DNA of 64,000 nucleotides from Neobacillus sp. PS3-12 (GTDB lineage Bacteria; Bacillota; Bacilli; Bacillales; Cytobacillaceae): NCBI RefSeq assembly GCF_030915385.1, contig NZ_CP133268.1, forward strand, positions 1,488,001 through 1,552,000, written 5' to 3'. Shown here one piece after another: positions 26,954 through 36,091 of this stretch; position 1 is the first letter of the stretch, and each line of letters begins with the position of its first letter. The notes below the pieces were generated by a model that worked only from the letters and a program-made list of their open reading frames with translations, was not told the origin of the DNA and made no database searches. The position numbers and the translations under genes are program-made.

Positions 26954-28315
26954 ATGCCAATTGCAATGGATGAGATACTCCAAACCATACGAATGGTGCA
27001 AATGGAGAACTTAGATATCCGCACTGTTACGATGGGAATCAGTCTCCGCGACTGTGCAGATTCGAATTTCGAAAAAATGAAAGAAAACGTTTATTCAAAA
27101 ATCACAAAGTATGCCAAAAATTTAAAAACGGTAGCCGAAGAAACGGCACAGGAATATGGGGTCCCGATTATCAACAAACGGATTTCCATCACCCCGATCG
27201 CAGAAATTCTCGGGAATGCAACTGTAGAGCAAACTATTGAGCTTGCGAAAACCCTTGATAAAGCTGCTAAAAAACTTGGTGTTGATTTTATCGGAGGCTT
27301 TTCTGCACTTATTCATAAAGGTTTATCAAAAGGCGATGAAACCCTCCTGCAGGCCCTTCCAGCAGCACTAAGTGTGACGGAGCGGGTTTGTTCATCGATT
27401 TCAGTGGGAACAACAAAGACTGGAATTAACATGGATGCCGTGCGTAAATTGGGCTTTCTCATCAAAGATGCCGCTGAATTAACAAGAGATCAAAATGGAA
27501 TCGCCTGTGCAAAACTGGTTGTATTCTGTAATCCAGTTGAAGACAATCCTTTTATGGCAGGGGCCTTTCATGGGGCAGGTGAAGGCGAAGTCGTCTTGAA
27601 TGTTGGCGTAAGCGGACCGGGTGTAGTATTAAATGCCTTAAAGCGCCATCCAAATGTGGACCTTGGTCAGGTAGCGGATATTATCAAAAAGACCGCTTTC
27701 AAAATTACTCGTGCTGGTGAACTGATTGGCCGCGTTGTCGCTGAGCGGCTTGGCATTCCATTTGGAATTATGGACCTTTCACTCGCACCCACAAATGCGG
27801 TAAATGATAGCGTTGCCGATATCCTTGAGGAAATTGGACTTGAGCGCGTCGGAACGCACGGAACCATAGCGGCACTTGCCCTAATGAATGATGCGGTGAA
27901 AAAAGGCGGTGCGATGGCTAGCTCTTATGTTGGGGGCTTAAGCGGTGCGTTTATTCCGGTTAGTGAAGATAACGGTATGATCCGCGGTGTTGTCGACGGT
28001 GCACTTAGCTTGTCCAAGCTCGAAGCGATGACATGTGTATGTTCCGTTGGCCTTGATATGATTGCTTTAACAGGTGACGTTTCACCTGCCACCCTTTCTG
28101 CGATTATTGCAGATGAAGCAGCTATCGGAATGATTAATAAAAAAACAACCGCCGTACGGGTTATCCCTATCCCAGGTAAAAAAGAAGGCGAAATGGTCGA
28201 GTTTGGAGGACTTCTTGGCAGAGCACCAGTAATGGGCGTAAATCCATACAGTTCCGAAAAAATGATTAATCGCGCTGGAAGAATCCCAGCACCATTGCAG
28301 GCTTTGATTAATTAA
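26954..28315 (+). CDS. UPF0210 (DUF711/PFL) family protein
   Basis: A 453-residue protein of the UPF0210/DUF711 family. It is globular, cytoplasmic and glycine-rich in its central and C-terminal parts ([62 protein letters not shown] block, [13 protein letters not shown]). Fold relatives resemble PFL/glycyl-radical-type barrels, but the glycyl loop is not obvious. No enzymatic role has been assigned that I know of. It forms an operon with the ACT protein under a glycine riboswitch. A hairpin at 28323-28366 follows. Confidence 0.85.
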   Translation: MPIAMDEILQTIRMVQMENLDIRTVTMGISLRDCADSNFEKMKENVYSKITKYAKNLKTVAEETAQEYGVPIINKRISITPIAEILGNATVEQTIELAKTLDKAAKKLGVDFIGGFSALIHKGLSKGDETLLQALPAALSVTERVCSSISVGTTKTGINMDAVRKLGFLIKDAAELTRDQNGIACAKLVVFCNPVEDNPFMAGAFHGAGEGEVVLNVGVSGPGVVLNALKRHPNVDLGQVADIIKKTAFKITRAGELIGRVVAERLGIPFGIMDLSLAPTNAVNDSVADILEEIGLERVGTHGTIAALALMNDAVKKGGAMASSYVGGLSGAFIPVSEDNGMIRGVVDGALSLSKLEAMTCVCSVGLDMIALTGDVSPATLSAIIADEAAIGMINKKTTAVRVIPIPGKKEGEMVEFGGLLGRAPVMGVNPYSSEKMINRAGRIPAPLQALIN

Positions 28316-28322
28316 TAAAGAC

Positions 28323-28366
28323 AAAGAGAAACCTCTGATGGACTGATATCAGGGGTTTCTCTTACT
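28323..28366 (+). terminator. Hairpin terminator after the UPF0210 gene
   Basis: AAGAGAAACC and GGTTTCTCTT (plus CTGAT/ATCAG) form a long stem followed by a short T-rich tail. Confidence 0.7.
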
Positions 28367-28405
28367 TTAAGTAAGATCAGGTAATCAGGTAACCTTGTCT
28401 TTTTT

Positions 28406-28613
28406 GTTACCTTCAATCCCAGTTTGGACCACTCATGGTCACGAGATTCCCTTTTTCGTTACCTTCAATCCCAGTTCGGACCATTCATGGTCACGAAATT
28501 CCCTTTTTCGTTACCTTCAATCCCAGTTCGGACAGCTCATGGCCACGAGATTCCCGTTTTCGTTACCTTCAATCCCAGTTCGGACAGCTCATGGTAACAA
28601 GATCCTCATTCTC
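28406..28613. repeat. 52-bp tandem repeat, four copies
   Basis: Four contiguous copies start at 28406, 28458, 28510 and 28562, each beginning GTTACCTTCAATCCCAGTT. Copies 1, 2 and 3 differ at a few bases; copy 4 is more divergent at its end. Each unit holds a small inverted repeat such as GACCATTCATGGTC. Since 52 is not a multiple of three and there is no start signal, the open frames across it are coincidental. Confidence 0.9.
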
Positions 28614-28626
28614 GTTCGCTGTGGTT

Positions 28627-29061
28627 CTATTTGAATTTATCAGCAATAGCCGCCGTAATCTCCTGTGCTGTTTTTGGGATCGACGTTTTTAAGACTTTGT
28701 TCACGACCTTTCCCATTGCTCCTTGAGCGTTAATCTCCAGATACCCTATTACTTTTGTTTGGTCTTTTCCAAGCGCTTCGGCCTGAAAATACCCATTGCC
28801 TAAGAACTTCTCATTCAATCCCTTTAAATCAAATGTTACCTTAGTAGGCGGAATCCACTCTCTTATCGTTACCATTAAACTGATTTTCTTTTTTAGAATT
28901 CCAATGTCTTGATAAAACTCCCAAGTCGATAGACGCTCATTAAATTTTTTATGTGTTATATAACCTGGGATAAGCGGGGCCCAGTTATCCATATCTTTCA
29001 CAAAGCTCCACACTTTTTCAATTGGCAGGTTAATGATTTCTTCGTGTATTCCACTTGGCAT
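28627..29061 (-). CDS. SRPBCC/CoxG-family protein
   Basis: A 144-residue SRPBCC-fold protein of the CoxG type (carbon monoxide dehydrogenase subunit G-like): IINLPIEKVWSFVKDMDNWAPLIPG is the start of the domain and the C-terminal helix is KVLKTSIPKTAQEITAAIADKF. The fold binds hydrophobic ligands or helps carrier assembly; no CO dehydrogenase genes are nearby, so no specific function follows. I start at the ATG at 29059-29061, 8 nt after GAGGG; an ATG at 29067 abuts it. Confidence 0.78.
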   Translation of the reverse strand: MPSGIHEEIINLPIEKVWSFVKDMDNWAPLIPGYITHKKFNERLSTWEFYQDIGILKKKISLMVTIREWIPPTKVTFDLKGLNEKFLGNGYFQAEALGKDQTKVIGYLEINAQGAMGKVVNKVLKTSIPKTAQEITAAIADKFK

Positions 29062-29084
29062 TTCCATTTCCCTCTTTCCCCATT

Positions 29085-29115
29085 ATAAAAGACCTCCCAA
29101 TGAAGAAGGTCTTCC
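29085..29115 (-). terminator. Terminator after the DapL-like aminotransferase
   Basis: AAGACCT and AGGTCTT pair across a short loop and the minus-strand product reads into TTTTAT. Confidence 0.6.
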
Positions 29116-29161
29116 TTACTTGTTATATGATTGAAAAAGGTTGTCTTAGAAGAAAAACAAA

Positions 29162-30334
29162 CTATTTTGTTTGATAAAGGAATTGCTGAATCCGCTTTGC
29201 TGCCTCTGAAAGCCGCTCAGCAGGCTGAACCAAGGCGATTCTTACATAACCTTCACCCTTTTGACCGAATGCATCCCCAGGAACTACGGCAACACCAGCT
29301 TGCTCTATTAATTCAAATGTAAATTCCCGCGACTTCCATCCAGATGGTATTTTAGCCCAAACAAACATGGTTGCCGGTGACTTAGCCACCTTCCAGCCGC
29401 TCTGTTCCAGACCGCCTAATAAAGCATCACGACGGCGCTCATACTCATTTACCTGATCCTGAAGGGCTGAGTAATCAGACAAAAGTGCTGCTTCTCCAGC
29501 TTTTTGAATCGGATAGAAAATTCCATAATCAACAAGACCTTTTAAGGAATTTAAAATCGTTAGTGCTGTCGGATTTCCCACTGCGTAACCAATCCTGCAC
29601 CCCGCCATATTAAATGTTTTGGAAAGTGAATTAAATTCGATGCCAACCTCTTTTGCACCCGAAATGGACATAAAGCTGATCTGCGGATTTCCATCAAAAA
29701 TTAATTCGGAATAAGCAAAATCATGGATAACTAAGATATTATGTTCCTTGGCAAATTGGACAACTTTTTCAAAGAAACTTTTATCTGCCAGAGCGGTTAC
29801 TGGATTCCCTGGGTAACTGATAATCATCATTTTGGTTTTTTTCAAGATTTCTAAGGGAATTTCGTCCAATTGCGGCAAGAATTGATTTTCTTCCAATAAT
29901 GGCATGGGGTAAATGATTCCCCCCGCTAACACAACATTATCCTGATAGATTGGATAACCAGGATCAGGGACAAGTACATAATCACCAGGATTGATAAAAG
30001 CTGTAGCCAAATGGGCCAGTCCATCTTGTGAACCCATTAGTTGAAGTACTTCCGAAGCCACGTCAAGTTCAACTGAATAGCGGTTTTTATAAAAAGAACA
30101 AACAGCACGATTAAAATCAGGTATACCCGTTAATGTATATCCGTACTTTGTCGGGTCTGCAGCGTATTTTACCAAGGTACTAACCGCAGAAGAAGATGGC
30201 GGAAGGTCGGGACTTCCGACACTTAAATCAATAACATCTATGCCTCTTTTAATCGCTTCATGCTTCCTGTTTGCAACTTCTGTAAAAATACTTTCTGTCA
30301 TCGATTGAAGTTTTTTTGATGCAACAATATTCAC
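29162..30334 (-). CDS. Class I/II PLP aminotransferase (DapL/AatB-like)
   Basis: A 390-residue aminotransferase of fold type I. Visible features are IDLSVGSPDLPP, PGYPIYQDNV, YPGNPVTA, the aspartate-Tyr pair HDFAYSELIF, and the PLP Lys in SLSKTFNMAGCRIGYAVGN (near residue 236), followed by the C-terminal RIALVQP arginine. The Lys-context matches LL-diaminopimelate-type and related Bacillus aminotransferases; the real substrate is uncertain. The GTG at 30332-30334 follows TTGGAGGGG. It is monocistronic. Confidence 0.8.
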   Translation of the reverse strand: MNIVASKKLQSMTESIFTEVANRKHEAIKRGIDVIDLSVGSPDLPPSSSAVSTLVKYAADPTKYGYTLTGIPDFNRAVCSFYKNRYSVELDVASEVLQLMGSQDGLAHLATAFINPGDYVLVPDPGYPIYQDNVVLAGGIIYPMPLLEENQFLPQLDEIPLEILKKTKMMIISYPGNPVTALADKSFFEKVVQFAKEHNILVIHDFAYSELIFDGNPQISFMSISGAKEVGIEFNSLSKTFNMAGCRIGYAVGNPTALTILNSLKGLVDYGIFYPIQKAGEAALLSDYSALQDQVNEYERRRDALLGGLEQSGWKVAKSPATMFVWAKIPSGWKSREFTFELIEQAGVAVVPGDAFGQKGEGYVRIALVQPAERLSEAAKRIQQFLYQTK

Positions 30335-30423
30335 AAGATTCCCCTCCAATAATTCTATTTTAATCATACCGTTTTTAACTAAATAAAGATATATTAAAAT
30401 AGAAAATTCGGACTTTTGACTTT

Positions 30424-30457
30424 ATAAAAAAAGGCCGATTATTTTTAAATCGGCCTC
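30424..30457 (-). terminator. Terminator after alaT
   Basis: GAGGCCGATT and AATCGGCCTT pair, and the minus strand ends in seven T residues. Confidence 0.85.
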
Positions 30458-30468
30458 ACATTTATTTA

Positions 30469-31635
30469 CTATTGATATTTCTTCACAAACCGCTCCATCC
30501 TCGTGATTGCTTCTTTAAGCTGATCCATTGAGGAGGCGTATGAGCAGCGGATATGTCCTTCTCCACTCTCTCCAAAAACATCACCAGGTACTACGGCAAC
30601 TTTTTCTTCTAGAAGAAGTTTTTCAGCAAAATCCTGCGATGTTAGGCCAGTGCTCTTAATTGAAGGAAACGCATAGAAAGCACCACCAGGATTATGGCAA
30701 GACAAGCCAATTTCATTAAAGGAATTGACAATAAAATTTCTTCTGCTGCGATAGCTTTGTCTCATTTCTTCGACTTCCGGCATGCCATTCTTTAACGCTT
30801 CAATGCCGGCATGCTGAGACATCGTTGAAGCGCACATCATCCCATATTGATGGATTTTATAGATGGCCTCAGAAATTTCCTTAGGAGCACAAACGAAACC
30901 TAAGCGCCATCCTGTCATGGCAAAAGCTTTCGAAAATCCATTGATAAGGATAGTTCGTTCGATTAGCCCTTCGATCGCTGCAAACGAAGTAAATTCCTCA
31001 TCGTAAGAAAGCTCCGCATAAATTTCATCGGCAATCACAAGCAAATCATGCTTTTTAACGATATCAGCGATTTTCTCAAGATCCGCTTTTCCGAGCTGTG
31101 TTCCTGTTGGATTGTTTGGAGAACAAATAAGCAACGCCTTTGTTTTTGGTGTGATTGCCGCCTCCAACTGTTCAGGCTTCAATTTAAAATCATTTTCCGC
31201 AAGTGCTTGAACGGTAACAGGATTTCCTCCTGCCATCGTTACTAATGGCGCATATGCAACAAAGCATGGCTCAACGACAATTACCTCTTCGCCAGGGTTT
31301 AAGATCGCTCTTAATGCAAGGTCTAACGCCTGACTGGCGCCAACCGTTACGATAATTTGATTCGCAGGATCATATGCTACGTTAAAGCGCTTATCCATGT
31401 AACGGGAGATTTCCTTTCTTAATTCAATCATGCCCGCATTTGCTGTGTATGTTGTATAGCCTTCTTCCAATGAATGGATGGCAGCTTCCCTAATTGTCCA
31501 TGAAGTGACAAAGTCCGGCTCACCTACACCAAGGGAAATAACTCCCTCCATGTTGGCAGCCAGATCAAAAAAGCGCCGAATTCCAGAAGGCTTTAGTTCC
31601 TGAACCTTGTTTGATACAAAAGAAGTTTTAATCAT
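30469..31635 (-). CDS. alaT: Alanine/aspartate-type aminotransferase AlaT (YugH)
   Basis: A 388-residue class I/II aminotransferase (SLGVGEPDFVTS, SPNNPTGTQL, VIADEIYAELSYD, PLP Lys in GFSKAFAMTGWRLG near residue 237). It is collinear with B. subtilis YugH, renamed AlaT for its main role in alanine synthesis. It directly follows, and overlaps by 4 bp (ATGA), the Lrp-type regulator gene. That arrangement equals the B. subtilis alaR-alaT pair. A terminator follows. Confidence 0.88.
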   Translation of the reverse strand: MIKTSFVSNKVQELKPSGIRRFFDLAANMEGVISLGVGEPDFVTSWTIREAAIHSLEEGYTTYTANAGMIELRKEISRYMDKRFNVAYDPANQIIVTVGASQALDLALRAILNPGEEVIVVEPCFVAYAPLVTMAGGNPVTVQALAENDFKLKPEQLEAAITPKTKALLICSPNNPTGTQLGKADLEKIADIVKKHDLLVIADEIYAELSYDEEFTSFAAIEGLIERTILINGFSKAFAMTGWRLGFVCAPKEISEAIYKIHQYGMMCASTMSQHAGIEALKNGMPEVEEMRQSYRSRRNFIVNSFNEIGLSCHNPGGAFYAFPSIKSTGLTSQDFAEKLLLEEKVAVVPGDVFGESGEGHIRCSYASSMDQLKEAITRMERFVKKYQ

Positions 31636-32132
31636 GGTGATACCACTATCCTCTTATCTTGATCTGTATCTTCAAAGATCGTGCCATCATGCTTATATTT
31701 TTTCAAGATGAAATGTGTTGCTGTTGATACAACTGAATCTAGCGCAGAAAGCCTTTCGTAGACGAATTTAGCAATTTCATTCATCGAGCCTGCTTCTACA
31801 TATACGGCTAAATCATAAGCTCCAGACATTAAGTACACAGATTCCACTTCTTTAAAGCGATAAATCCTTTTCGCTACTTCTTCAAAGCCTACATCTCTTT
31901 TTGGGGTAACCTTTACTTCAATCATCGCTGTTACCCCTGTATGTTCATCTACTTTCGCCCAGTTAATGATCGTTGAATAGCGGACAATTACTCGCATATC
32001 TTCTAATTTTTTTAGGGTAATGCCAATCTCCTCTTCGGATAAACTTGTCATTTTTGCTAGGTCTTGTAGTTCAGTTCGGCTGTTTTTTTCAATAATGCTC
32101 AGCACTTCTAATTCCTTTTCATTTAAGTGCAT
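31632..32132 (-). CDS. alaR: Lrp/AsnC-family regulator AlaR (YugG)
   Basis: A 166-residue Lrp/AsnC regulator: N-terminal winged HTH (ILKKLEEM-type helix, LQDLAKMTSLSEEEIGITLKKLEDMRVI) and C-terminal RAM effector domain (TAMIEVKVTPKRDVGFEEVAKRI, YLMSGAYDLAVYVEA). It is thought to respond to alanine or another amino acid and control alaT. The ATG at 32130-32132 follows AAGGAGG; eight extra in-frame residues upstream have no site. It is translationally coupled to alaT. Confidence 0.87.
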   Translation of the reverse strand: MHLNEKELEVLSIIEKNSRTELQDLAKMTSLSEEEIGITLKKLEDMRVIVRYSTIINWAKVDEHTGVTAMIEVKVTPKRDVGFEEVAKRIYRFKEVESVYLMSGAYDLAVYVEAGSMNEIAKFVYERLSALDSVVSTATHFILKKYKHDGTIFEDTDQDKRIVVSP

Positions 32133-32373
32133 TGGAATAAATCCTCCTTGTGCCAATAAAAAAGTTAATGTGAATCTGGCAGAATGTCCAAAATTTGTTC
32201 TTGAATCGTATTATACATATCCCGAAACAAGATTGACAATATAAAGACCTTCCCCTTTTTCCAAATAAACATATATCATTATATCAAATATGGACTTAAA
32301 CTGTTATAATTTATTTTTAATTTTTTGAATAAATGAATCAATCTGTTCTGTAACAGATTGAAAAAACCCTAGA

Positions 32374-32408
32374 TAAAAAATAAAGCGGCCTTAAAATCGG
32401 CCGCTTTT
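32374..32408 (-). terminator. Terminator after the FabG-like gene
   Basis: AAGCGGCC and GGCCGCTT form a perfect 8-bp stem with a T-rich minus-strand tail. Confidence 0.85.
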
Positions 32409-32417
32409 CGTATTATT

Positions 32418-33158
32418 CTACATCATAATCCCGCCATCAACATGGAGCACCGTTCCGTTCACGTAATTTGATTCCTCAGAGGCTAAGAATAAATAGGCAT
32501 TCGCAATGTCCTCTGGTTTCCCAAGTCTTCCGAGCGGGATCGTTTTCCTTATCCCATCCAGGATATTCTCCGGAACCTTCTCCACCATTGCTGTTTCAAT
32601 AAATCCAGGTGCGACAGCATTGACATTGATTCCTTTTCTTCCAAGTTCCTTAGCCCATGTTTTTGTCATACCCACAACCGCCGCTTTTGCAGCAGCATAA
32701 TTGGTTTGACCGACATTCCCATAAACACCTGATACAGAAGAAGTACTAATAATTCTTCCCCAGCCCTTTTCAAGCATATATGGCAGAGCGGCTTGTGTAC
32801 AATGGAAAACGCCTGTAAGGTTTACGTCCAATACTCTTTGAAAGTCTTCAACTGATAGCTTCTTCAACATGGCATCCCTGGTAATCCCAGCGTTATTCAC
32901 AAGAATATCGACACCACCATAGATCTTGGCAACATCTTCAACCAATTTGTCAACGCTTGCACGATCTGCTACATTAACTTGAAAAAAAGTGACTTCATAC
33001 CCTTCATCCCGTAGCTCATTCGCCCGGTGCCTTCCCTGTTCCACATTAAAATCTGTAAGGGCTACCTTAGCCCCTTCCCTTGCAAAAGTACGTGCTGCCG
33101 CTAGACCTAAACCATTTGCTGCCCCCGTAATAATCGCCACTTTATCTTTTAATCTCAA
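32418..33158 (-). CDS. FabG-like 3-oxoacyl reductase (SDR family)
   Basis: A 246-residue classical short-chain dehydrogenase: TGAANGLGLA (TGxxxGxG), NNAG, and the Ser-Tyr-Lys catalytic set (S in ISTSSVSG, YAAAK). Length and sequence are those of FabG/PhaB-type acetoacetyl-CoA or acyl-ACP reductases. The TTG at 33156-33158 is chosen because AGGTGGAG lies at the right distance and gives MRLKDKVAIITG, the usual N-terminus. A longer frame upstream adds unrelated residues. Its neighbours suggest an acyl-CoA pathway rather than the essential fab operon. Confidence 0.85.
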   Translation of the reverse strand: MRLKDKVAIITGAANGLGLAAARTFAREGAKVALTDFNVEQGRHRANELRDEGYEVTFFQVNVADRASVDKLVEDVAKIYGGVDILVNNAGITRDAMLKKLSVEDFQRVLDVNLTGVFHCTQAALPYMLEKGWGRIISTSSVSGVYGNVGQTNYAAAKAAVVGMTKTWAKELGRKGINVNAVAPGFIETAMVEKVPENILDGIRKTIPLGRLGKPEDIANAYLFLASEESNYVNGTVLHVDGGIMM

Positions 33159-33311
33159 TTTCTCCACCTCTTCAGATAAAAATTCCGACATAGCGGTTAA
33201 TAAGTAGTTTAAACTGGTGTGATCTTAAGGTCGTATCAGCTATCGTTTCTTTTAAGATTGTACTCTGTGTTCTTCGTGATTATGACTTGTTTTGCCATAA
33301 AATGGATAAGT

Positions 33312-33491
33312 TCACGAGTTTTCAGCTTTAACCTTCATATAGGCCATTGCTGCTTCAATTGACTCAAATAATTGCTCCTGATCCTTCTGGACGTGAGTTA
33401 CTTTTATTCGCCATTGTTTCTTCTCTTTTTCACACTGATCCCCCGCAAGTTGAAACCGAACTACGAAGGAGGCGATCTGTTTTGATTCCAC
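33312..33491 (-). CDS. Small conserved-looking protein at the end of the liv operon
   Basis: A 59-residue protein starting at a GTG with GGAGG upstream, 13 bp after the livM stop. It has a mixed sequence (ESKQIASFVVRFQLAGDQ, KKQWRIKVTHVQKDQEQLFESIEAAMAYMK) suggestive of a beta-beta-alpha layout: a basic beta-strand region, then a helix. Its position and spacing indicate co-transcription with the transporter. I do not recognise a family. The GTG start and its small size explain why gene finders could miss it. Confidence 0.6.
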   Translation of the reverse strand: MESKQIASFVVRFQLAGDQCEKEKKQWRIKVTHVQKDQEQLFESIEAAMAYMKVKAENS

Positions 33492-33504
33492 TCAAGAATT
33501 CCTC

Positions 33505-34500
33505 CTATCCCTCCAGGTTTTCCTTTTTCTTGAGGACTTTTTGCTTCTTCCGTTTCCATTTAACCGTTTTGAGTGTACCGACAATTCCCTTTGGGAAAAA
33601 GATGACGGTCAAAATATAGACAATTCCAAAGAAGATTATCCAGCGTTCAAATATCCAATATTGCTTGGCTAATTCTGATAACCAATTATGAGCAAATTCA
33701 ATTAATCCGGAGCCAATGATCGCTCCAACCAGTGTACCTACTCCCCCAATAATGGTCATTAATAAAGCATCTAAGGTGATGTCCATCGAAAAAACACTTG
33801 TATTGACAAATCTTAATGAAATCGCATAAAGAATTCCGGCAAAGCCCGCAAGAATTCCTGCTGCAATACTTGCAGCAACCTTATAGTGAAGTACCTGGTA
33901 TCCCAATGACTCTACACGTTGTTCATTTTCCCTGATGGCTTGAAGAACTTTTCCAAGCGGAGAATTGGTAAATAGTTTTAAAAAGATAAACACTGCCACC
34001 ATCACAATAAGACAAAGAAGATAATAATTGGTGCGGTCAATAAATTGTTCTGGAATCATGAAAGTAAATCCATCATTACCAAATGTTAATGACCGCCATT
34101 TTTCAGCAGCAACCGCCATTAACCCCGCTAAAGACAAAGTCAGCATGGCATAAAAATGACTTTTTAAACGGAGCGTAAGCAAGCCGACGATAAAACTGAC
34201 AATGCTTGTCAGCACAATGGTTGCCAGCACTGCAAAAGCAAATGATAACAAAGTTGGCTCCATTCTTTTCATAAAAATCCCTATTGAATAGGCGCCGATT
34301 CCAAAAAACATCGCATGCCCAAATGAGACGATTCCGGTAAATCCCAATAAAAGATCGTAGCTCATGGCAAAAATGGAGAAGATAAAGATTTGTGTCAACA
34401 AAATAAATAGGTTTCTAGATTCATAAACGAATGGCAGCAGAAACAGAAAAACAGCAATGATGATGTAAATGGCTTTTGCTCGATGCTTTATGATCCCCAT
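33505..34500 (-). CDS. livM: LivM: branched-chain amino-acid ABC permease
   Basis: A 331-residue permease of the LivHM family (SYDLLLGFTGIVSFGHAMFFGIGAYS is the family's helix block; coupling segment SLGYQVLHYKVAASIAAG). With LivH it forms the channel for branched-chain or related amino acids. It lies 7 bp downstream of livH on the same strand. The C-terminus is Lys-rich (KWKRKKQKVLKKKE). Substrates besides Leu/Ile/Val are possible. Confidence 0.9.
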   Translation of the reverse strand: MGIIKHRAKAIYIIIAVFLFLLPFVYESRNLFILLTQIFIFSIFAMSYDLLLGFTGIVSFGHAMFFGIGAYSIGIFMKRMEPTLLSFAFAVLATIVLTSIVSFIVGLLTLRLKSHFYAMLTLSLAGLMAVAAEKWRSLTFGNDGFTFMIPEQFIDRTNYYLLCLIVMVAVFIFLKLFTNSPLGKVLQAIRENEQRVESLGYQVLHYKVAASIAAGILAGFAGILYAISLRFVNTSVFSMDITLDALLMTIIGGVGTLVGAIIGSGLIEFAHNWLSELAKQYWIFERWIIFFGIVYILTVIFFPKGIVGTLKTVKWKRKKQKVLKKKENLEG

Positions 34501-34507
34501 GACGTTC

Positions 34508-35368
34508 TCACCCCTTCACCCCAAATAATCCCTGCGGCCTTACAATCAGAACAATTGCCATTAAGAGCATGTTTACGGCAAGCGATAAATCCGGAAGGTA
34601 ATAGGCCATAAACGAACTGGACAAGCCTACGAGGATGGCTGCCAAAACAGAACCAGTGAAGTTCCCCATCCCGCCAATCACCACAACAATAAAAGCGAGG
34701 ATAGCAAAATCCATTCCCATACCCGCATGGATCACTCCGGAGTAGGGACCAAAGAGGACACCGCCAAGTGCCGCCATTCCCGACCCGACCATAAACACAT
34801 ACATAAATACCTTTTTAATATTGATTCCGAGAGCTTGGACCATATCCTTATTCATAACCCCCGCTCTAACAACTAAGCCAATTTTCGTACGTTTAAGAGA
34901 ATATTGAACAAGTCCAAAGACGATCAATCCCACGAAAATAATAAAAGCCCGATACTTGATAATGATGACGCCGCCCAATTCCCAACTCCCTTTTAAGTAA
35001 TCAGGAGGGGCTGCCGTGATTTGGTTTGGTCCCCAAACAACTTTAAGCAGTTCTGATAAAATAAGCATAAAGCCCAGTGTAATTAAGATTTGTTGGACGT
35101 GATTGCCATAAACAGGCTTGATAATCCATTTTTCGGTTAAAATCCCGACTAAAAAACCAACGATTATCGCTCCTAAAATACCAATTAAGAAACTGCCAGT
35201 CTTCGAAAAAATCCAGATGCCGCTATAAGCTCCCCAGGCAAAAAGTCCGCCATGAGCAAAATTAAGAACGTCCATCAAACCAAAAATAAGCGTTAACCCA
35301 GCTGCTAATAAGAAAATCAACATTCCTGTCGCTAAACCATTGATAGTTAAGTTCATAAAGAGGTCCAA
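34508..35368 (-). CDS. livH: LivH: branched-chain amino-acid ABC permease
   Basis: A 286-residue permease (NLTINGLATGMLIFLLAAGLTLIFGLMDVLNFAHGG is the diagnostic LivH N-terminus, with GMGMDFAILAFIVVVIGGMGNFTGS further on). It partners LivM. It lies 15 bp downstream of livF and 7 bp upstream of livM. About eight membrane helices. Confidence 0.92.
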   Translation of the reverse strand: MDLFMNLTINGLATGMLIFLLAAGLTLIFGLMDVLNFAHGGLFAWGAYSGIWIFSKTGSFLIGILGAIIVGFLVGILTEKWIIKPVYGNHVQQILITLGFMLILSELLKVVWGPNQITAAPPDYLKGSWELGGVIIIKYRAFIIFVGLIVFGLVQYSLKRTKIGLVVRAGVMNKDMVQALGINIKKVFMYVFMVGSGMAALGGVLFGPYSGVIHAGMGMDFAILAFIVVVIGGMGNFTGSVLAAILVGLSSSFMAYYLPDLSLAVNMLLMAIVLIVRPQGLFGVKG

Positions 35369-35383
35369 CCGTTTTCCTCCTTT

Positions 35384-36091
35384 CTAGGCAATTCCGAGAT
35401 ATTTCCGTTTCATCTCGTCATCCTCTTTTAATTCCTTCATTCTGCCCTGCATAACCGTCCGTCCATCATCAACAATATAAAAACAATCCCCGATTGTACT
35501 TGCCATCATAAAATTTTGTTCCACTAATACAACTGTCGTTTTCTCTTTTATTTGCATGATCGATTCCATTACTTTTTCAACAACAATGGGTGCTAAGCCC
35601 TTACTGGGTTCATCAATTAATAACAGTTCATTATCATTCACATAGGCCCTTGCGATGGCAAGCATTTGCTTTTGACCTCCGCTTAAGTAGCCTCCTTGCT
35701 TGTTCCAAAATTTCTTTAAGTCAGGAAAAAGATTTAAAATCCAGTTCATTCGGCTCATGGTTGCTTCATCTTCTTTTTGGATGGCTACCTTCATATTTTC
35801 TTCAACCGTAAGTCCAGCAAATATCCCTTGATCCTCAGGAACATAGCCGATTCCTTTTTGGGCGACCTTAAAGGTTTGCAGGTGCTGGATAATCTCTTCT
35901 TTATAGAGAATGGTCCCTTTTGCCGACGGCGTCAGTCCCATAATCGTTTTTAATGTCGTCGTTTTCCCGGCTCCATTTCTTCCGAGCAAAACCGTCACTT
36001 CCCCTTTTTTAACCTTCAAGCTGACACCTTGTAAAATATGATATTGTCCAATATAGGTTTCTATCTCTTGAAGTTCCAGCAAGCTACTCAT
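35384..36091 (-). CDS. livF: LivF: branched-chain amino-acid ABC ATPase
   Basis: A 235-residue ABC ATPase: Walker A GRNGAGKTT, signature LSGGQKQM, Walker B LLLIDEPSKGLAP, and switch region VEQN (Gln-His replaced as in LivF). The ATG at 36089-36091 follows GGGAGG; residues further upstream belong to the overlapping livG. It pairs with LivG as the two nucleotide-binding subunits. Confidence 0.9.
   Translation of the reverse strand: MSSLLELQEIETYIGQYHILQGVSLKVKKGEVTVLLGRNGAGKTTTLKTIMGLTPSAKGTILYKEEIIQHLQTFKVAQKGIGYVPEDQGIFAGLTVEENMKVAIQKEDEATMSRMNWILNLFPDLKKFWNKQGGYLSGGQKQMLAIARAYVNDNELLLIDEPSKGLAPIVVEKVMESIMQIKEKTTVVLVEQNFMMASTIGDCFYIVDDGRTVMQGRMKELKEDDEMKRKYLGIA

Noticed and set aside
28406..28613. 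CRISPR array
   Set aside because: Units are contiguous with no unique spacers and no cas genes are nearby.
28395..28692. Two open frames across the 52-bp repeat
   Set aside because: A period of 52 bp changes frame each unit, there is no start signal, and the proteins are only repeat translations.
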